NCBI RefSeq assembly: GCF_023278565.1 | Contig: NC_064675.1 | Coordinates: 4,278,001 to 4,342,000, forward strand | Direction: 5' to 3' | DNA from: Colletotrichum lupini | Taxonomy: Eukaryota > Ascomycota > Sordariomycetes > Glomerellales > Glomerellaceae | DNA: 64,000 bases | Shown here: piece by piece, positions 60,501 through 64,000 of the stretch | Position numbering within the stretch: position 1 is the stretch's first letter | How the letters are laid out: every line of letters begins with the position of its first letter | Translations under genes and position numbers: made by a program | The notes under the pieces: generated by a model | What the model was told of the DNA's origin: nothing | Databases searched by the model: none | Seen by the model: the letters and a program-made list of their open reading frames with translations, nothing else

Positions 60501-63500
60501 ATTCCTTACCCTTCTCGACAGAAACTCGGAAAAGATGGTTATGCCGTTGATCGACCTTCACTTGTTTGGCCGAATCTCCAATCCGCAGTCTCTGCTTTCA
60601 CAACCGCCAAGACAACCAGATGACGGTAAGCAGTACGTACGGTTCCGTAACAAGGCAAAGGACCGTCACTACTGGCTTGCCCAGGGAGAAGAACCAACTC
60701 TGGAACGAACCGATTATATCATCACGCCCTATGTTGAACGCAACCTTCTCAACCTCGTGCGAGCGACATCTACGCGGCGATTCCCCATTCTCATCCAAGG
60801 TCCGACATCAGCAGGAAAGACGAGTATGATTGAGTATCTTGCCAACTTCACAGGCAACAAGTTTGTGCGCATCAACAATCACGAGCACACGGACCTGCAA
60901 GAATACCTGGGAACGTATGTATCGGACTCGTCAGGAAGACTTCGCTTCCAAGAAGGTCTCCTCGTGCAAGCCATGCGACAGGGCCACTGGATCGTCCTGG
61001 ACGAGCTGAACCTTGCTCCGACCGACGTCCTGGAAGCACTGAACCGTCTGCTCGACGACAACCGAGAGCTCCTGATCCCCGAAACACAGGAAATCGTGCG
61101 ACCGCACGAGAACTTCATGCTTTTCTCCACACAAAACCCTCCTGGTCTGTACGGTGGCCGCAAGGTGCTTTCGCGTGCGTTCCGTAACCGTTTCTTGGAG
61201 CTGCACTTTGACGATATCCCCGAGGACGAATTGGAGTACATTCTCCAAAACAGAAGCATCAACACTGCACCCTCAGACTGCAAGCGAATCGTCACAGTCT
61301 ACAAGGAGCTCTCTCGTCTCCGCCAGACGAGTCGCCTGTTTGAGCAAAAAGACAGTTTCGCAACGCTCCGTGACTTGTTCCGATGGGCCCTGCGAAAGGC
61401 AGACACGAGAGAGCAAATTGCCATCAACGGATTCATGCTTCTCGCCGAGCGTGTCCGAGTCGAGGAGGAACGGACTGCGGTCAGGGAGGTCATCGAGACC
61501 GTGTTCAAGGTCAAGATTGACCCAGACGTCCTATACACTGCCAATTCATCACCAATCTTGACCGCGGTTCTTGGCAAGGCCAACAACCATGGCGTTGTGT
61601 GGACTCGCGCCATGCGTCGTCTCTATGTTTTAGTGCATGCTGCAATCCTCAACAATGAGCCAGTCCTTCTCGTGGGTGAGACTGGATGTGGCAAAACCAC
61701 CGTTTGCCAGATTCTCGGCGATGTACTTGGAAAGGAGTTGCACATCGTCAACGCTCACCAGAACACCGAGACGGGAGATCTCATCGGCTCCCAGAGACCC
61801 GTGAGAAATCGCGGTACCATCTCGGAGACACTCAAGAGTGATCTGAGTGCTCTCCTTGGAGCGCTTGGCGAAGACGCGACAGGCCCGCTGAACGTGCTGC
61901 TGCAACAGTATCATGGGCTTGCGGCGGATAAGCTGGCCAGGGTCGACGCTGCCACGCAGGAGAAGATTGCATCCCTGGAAGCCAAGAGCAAAGCCCTGTT
62001 CGAGTGGTCAGACGGAAGTCTCGTTCACGCCATGAAGGCTGGCCAGTACTTCCTTCTCGACGAGATTTCTCTCGCAGACGACTCGGTCCTGGAGCGTCTG
62101 AACTCGGTCCTCGAACCTGGACGCTCTCTCCTCCTGGCAGAGAAGGGTATCGACAACTCATTCGTCACCGCGACAGACGGTTTCCAGTTCTTCGCCACCA
62201 TGAACCCCGGAGGTGATTTCGGCAAGAAAGAACTGTCGCCGGCGCTGAGGAACCGTTTTACCGAGATCTGGGTCCCTGCCATGTCCGAGATGGACGACAT
62301 GCTTGACATTGTCGTTTCCAAGCTGGACCCGTCCTTCCAGGCTTTCGGGAAGCCTGTGGTACAATTTGCTCATTGGTTTGGCCAGACTTTCAGATCATCG
62401 TCCTCTACCGCCTTCTCTATCCGTGACATCCTCATCTGGGTTAACTTCATCAACCTATGCGGCCCTGCCGCACCTCAATTTGCGATCGTCCACGGCGCAG
62501 CGACCGTCTTCATTGACAGCTTGGGTGCTAACCCCTCGGCATTACTGGCGATGGACCCCAAGGCGCTCGACTCACAAAGGCAGAAATGTCTTGACAAGCT
62601 TAGTGAACTTCTTGGGTACGATACCACAGCGGTCTACCGCGCTCAGCCCGAGGTCGTCTTGACCGACGACAGACTGTCCATCGGCGATTTCGGTTTGCCC
62701 CGGGAAGCAGGCCGTTCCACAGACCCCAGCTTTGCGTTCAACGCCCCAACCACGAGACTTAACGCCATGCGAGTTATGCGTTCCCTCCAAATGCGAAAGC
62801 CCATTTTGCTCGAAGGTAGCCCTGGTGTTGGCAAGACGACCCTTGTGGCTGCACTGGCTCGTGTTTGCGGCCGTCCTCTGACTCGTATCAACTTGTCAGA
62901 CCAGACCGATCTGATGGATCTCTTTGGTACGGATATGCCTGTCGAGGGCGCTGAAGCTGGCAACTTTGCTTGGCGCGATGCTCCTTTCCTCCAGGCTATG
63001 CAGAACGGCGAATGGGTCTTGCTGGACGAGATGAACTTGGCCTCTCAGTCTGTTCTAGAAGGTCTTAATGCCTGTCTCGACCATCGTGGCGAGGTATACA
63101 TCTCAGAACTTGACCAGGTTTTCAGGAGGCATCCTAACTTCAGGTTGTTCGCTGCACAGAACCCTCATCACCAGGGAGGTGGCAGAAAGGGTCTTCCCAG
63201 CTCCTTTGTGAACAGATTCATCGTCGTTTACGCCGACACCTTCACAGCGGAAGACCTCCTGCTTATTGCTCAACACAACTTCCCGACTATCCCAACTGAT
63301 GTCGTAAGCGGAGTCATTCAGTTCATTTCTCGCTTGGATCACCAAGTCGCAATCGAAAAGGCATTTGGTGCACACGGCAGCCCTTGGGAGTTCAACTTGA
63401 GAGATATTCTGAGATGGCTGCACCTCGTTGCCACCAAGGACCCCCTTCTGGCCACTGGCAAGCCAGATGACTTCCTTGACCTCATTATCCGCCAACGCTT

Positions 63501-64000
63501 CCGATCCTCCATGGATCGTGATGAGGTCAACAAGCTCTTTGCCGAGGTCTTTGCTAGAGAGCCGGAAGGCCACAGTCTTTACCACGATACCAATGCCGCC
63601 TTCTCTCAAGTCGGAAATGCACTCCTGCCCAGAAACCAAACTTCTCAACCGCTGGAACTGCCAGGCATCGATATCGTTCCGCGCCTGCCTGAGATCGAGT
63701 CCTTGATGATCTGCATCAAACAAGACATCCCATGCATCCTCAGTGGACCCTCGGGTAGCGGAAAGTCGGTGCTTCTCGAGCACGTCGCTGCTCTCGTCGG
63801 CAAGCCCCTTGTTGTATTCCCTCTGAATGCAGATATCGATACAATGGACTTGGTCGGTGGCTTTGAGCAGTCAGACCCTCTTCGCGAAGTCAACGCCACT
63901 TTGCGCGAGCTTTACGAGGGCCTGCAGACCACAGTCCTGACCAGAGTGCCAAGTCAAGTTCCGTCGTCAGCGCTGGCTCTGCTGTACCTTTTGGAGACCT
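57511..64000 (+). CDS. MDN1: Midasin, AAA+ ribosome-assembly ATPase (3' truncated by window)
   Basis: The frame starts at ATG 57511 and stays open to the window edge: 2163 codons, no intron, with the rest of this normally about 4900-residue protein lying outside. All six AAA+ modules of the dynein-like ring are present in order, with Walker A loops GLPGSGKT (314-321), GETGIGKT (648-655), GPTSAGKT (1097-1104), GETGCGKT (1389-1396), GSPGVGKT (1769-1776) and GPSGSGKS (2079-2086). Walker B-like elements read LIEDLDRAP, LLDEINLA, LDELNLAP, LLDEISLA and LLDEMNLA. The first module has an ED in place of DE. Midasin uses ATP to pull Rsa4 and Ytm1 from pre-60S particles in the nucleolus and nucleoplasm. 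The linker, acidic region and MIDAS domain would lie downstream of 64000. Confidence 0.97.
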   Translation, partial: MASVDVSTQRSALLNDAAVLEHLPTEILEVIRNHTSSRLLDAVAEAALIPQLTDRIFIHFENVFPDICARWLLNLDNQAVNGKNRQILASVARILPFAPYLSEFLQYVMRDDLTKTTPDTIQTLTLRFPKLTTFSPTQDSDLLKLLLAAWRLVCFDQRTYGILVSPTHMQTLFSHESRAVRYLAIRIFTQLLRAADSKLEALITEYVGATEAVLADFDGREVDYGFLSLYEDARIKQVSTLRREVCDASQSNEIHSFPPQSLTLYVACYGKTILPRPSGPVDKNSSLVLTSTTTKNLESLAGLLKKASPILLHGLPGSGKTSLVHEVAKEFGKHSEMVTLHINEQTDAKMLIGLYSTDSKPGTFSWRAGVLTTAVREGRWVLIEDLDRAPNEVISTLLPLIERGELLIPSRGERIKAANGFRLFGTVRSSRGMHGRETLPNLLGMRFWQLLSVQTPTETELQDIIVGSHPILHKFAPGILAVYKRLSKPMSGNVPLLSSRGMADRQTSLRDLLRWCRRLAATLHEAGCKTGEEPVTDTIRMNMFKEAIDCFVAGIPDVQARQHFIFGIAEEMHMPKELVEHHLGSYIPELEQNDSLFKIGRSTLRKRKDRVNKAALAKKPFASTTHAKKLLEQTAVAVNLGEPILLVGETGIGKTTVVQQLADTLGHKLVAINLSQQSEAGDLLGGFKPVNVRSLAVPLKEEFEDLFSATGISTTKNQRYLEQLGKSFAKGRWAKAAKYWREAPKMFRKIVDELARREREQSQARDEAGQPTKRRKTESKLQSLMELSPRWDKFSNSLEQFEVQLSGGSTAFAFSFVEGNIIKAARNGDWVLLDEINLASPDTLEAIADLLTGPVETPSILLSETGEIERIRAHPNFRIFGAMNPATDVGKRDLPIGIRSRFTELYVDSPDKDVKDLVTIVKTYLRNSSIKDEHAADDIAALYMNTKRHAEEKRIVDGANEVPHFSLRTLTRVLTFVNYIAPFYGIRRALYEGFSMGFLTLLDRNSEKMVMPLIDLHLFGRISNPQSLLSQPPRQPDDGKQYVRFRNKAKDRHYWLAQGEEPTLERTDYIITPYVERNLLNLVRATSTRRFPILIQGPTSAGKTSMIEYLANFTGNKFVRINNHEHTDLQEYLGTYVSDSSGRLRFQEGLLVQAMRQGHWIVLDELNLAPTDVLEALNRLLDDNRELLIPETQEIVRPHENFMLFSTQNPPGLYGGRKVLSRAFRNRFLELHFDDIPEDELEYILQNRSINTAPSDCKRIVTVYKELSRLRQTSRLFEQKDSFATLRDLFRWALRKADTREQIAINGFMLLAERVRVEEERTAVREVIETVFKVKIDPDVLYTANSSPILTAVLGKANNHGVVWTRAMRRLYVLVHAAILNNEPVLLVGETGCGKTTVCQILGDVLGKELHIVNAHQNTETGDLIGSQRPVRNRGTISETLKSDLSALLGALGEDATGPLNVLLQQYHGLAADKLARVDAATQEKIASLEAKSKALFEWSDGSLVHAMKAGQYFLLDEISLADDSVLERLNSVLEPGRSLLLAEKGIDNSFVTATDGFQFFATMNPGGDFGKKELSPALRNRFTEIWVPAMSEMDDMLDIVVSKLDPSFQAFGKPVVQFAHWFGQTFRSSSSTAFSIRDILIWVNFINLCGPAAPQFAIVHGAATVFIDSLGANPSALLAMDPKALDSQRQKCLDKLSELLGYDTTAVYRAQPEVVLTDDRLSIGDFGLPREAGRSTDPSFAFNAPTTRLNAMRVMRSLQMRKPILLEGSPGVGKTTLVAALARVCGRPLTRINLSDQTDLMDLFGTDMPVEGAEAGNFAWRDAPFLQAMQNGEWVLLDEMNLASQSVLEGLNACLDHRGEVYISELDQVFRRHPNFRLFAAQNPHHQGGGRKGLPSSFVNRFIVVYADTFTAEDLLLIAQHNFPTIPTDVVSGVIQFISRLDHQVAIEKAFGAHGSPWEFNLRDILRWLHLVATKDPLLATGKPDDFLDLIIRQRFRSSMDRDEVNKLFAEVFAREPEGHSLYHDTNAAFSQVGNALLPRNQTSQPLELPGIDIVPRLPEIESLMICIKQDIPCILSGPSGSGKSVLLEHVAALVGKPLVVFPLNADIDTMDLVGGFEQSDPLREVNATLRELYEGLQTTVLTRVPSQVPSSALALLYLLET

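Noticed and set aside
60600..60660. Possible intron in MDN1 at GGTAAGCAG
   Set aside because: The sequence reads through in frame (DDGKQYVRFRNKAKDRHYW) as normal midasin protein.
63103..63783. 226-codon minus-strand frame opposite MDN1
   Set aside because: MDN1 AAA+ modules 5 and 6 are read on the other strand; the antisense product has no motif.
1..64000. CRISPR arrays, bacterial operons or phage genes
   Set aside because: The window is eukaryotic nuclear DNA with spliced genes; no regularly spaced repeats were found.

Overview
The window is nuclear DNA of a filamentous ascomycete (Pezizomycotina, most likely Sordariomycetes; genus not resolved). Evidence: genes are interrupted by introns of about 50-170 bp with GTRAGT-type donors and CTAAC-like branch sites, intergenic DNA is long, an AT-rich RIP-like block is present, and the products are typical fungal ones (Zn2Cys6 regulator, fused THI6, ERF4, CTK3, external-type NADH dehydrogenase). 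There is no operon structure, CRISPR array, rRNA or convincing intact tRNA.

Layout. 1-690 is an AT-rich repeat relic with a sharp edge. 691-12.5 kb is gene-poor; it holds one conserved membrane-protein gene (3853-5457, minus) and a 528-bp MITE-like element with perfect 84-bp inverted repeats and an 8-bp target duplication (9984-10527). From 12.5 kb the window is ordinary gene-rich chromosome: ERF4 (palmitoyltransferase partner), RIM1 (mitochondrial SSB), GSH2 (glutathione synthetase), an ATRX/ARIP4-like SNF2 translocase, HEM1 (5-aminolevulinate synthase), a Zn2Cys6 transcription factor, THI6 (bifunctional thiamine enzyme), an isochorismatase-fold hydrolase, a fungal protein with a possible inactive retropepsin-like fold, an IAH1-like SGNH esterase, UTP10, a type II NADH dehydrogenase, PRO3 (pyrroline-5-carboxylate reductase), CTK3, mitochondrial L7/L12, and the first about 2160 codons of MDN1 (midasin), which runs off the right edge.

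How the genes relate. Each is its own transcription unit. Several serve mitochondria (RIM1, HEM1, the NADH dehydrogenase, bL12m). UTP10 and MDN1 act in nuclear ribosome assembly (SSU processome and pre-60S remodelling), and bL12m sits head-to-head with MDN1 over 467 bp. PRO3 and CTK3 also share a divergent promoter region. GSH2/RIM1, THI6/isochorismatase and NADH dehydrogenase/PRO3 are convergent pairs.

Exon boundaries were worked out by hand from splice motifs, reading-frame continuity and family motifs. They are firm for most genes; the 5' end of ERF4 is unresolved. The most unusual items are the MITE, a GC-AG intron in the NADH dehydrogenase gene, the retropepsin-like domain with Cys in place of the catalytic Asp, a two-codon first exon in the esterase gene, a G-quadruplex-capable tract upstream of ERF4, and a tRNA-like (SINE-like) A/B-box segment at 52.8 kb.
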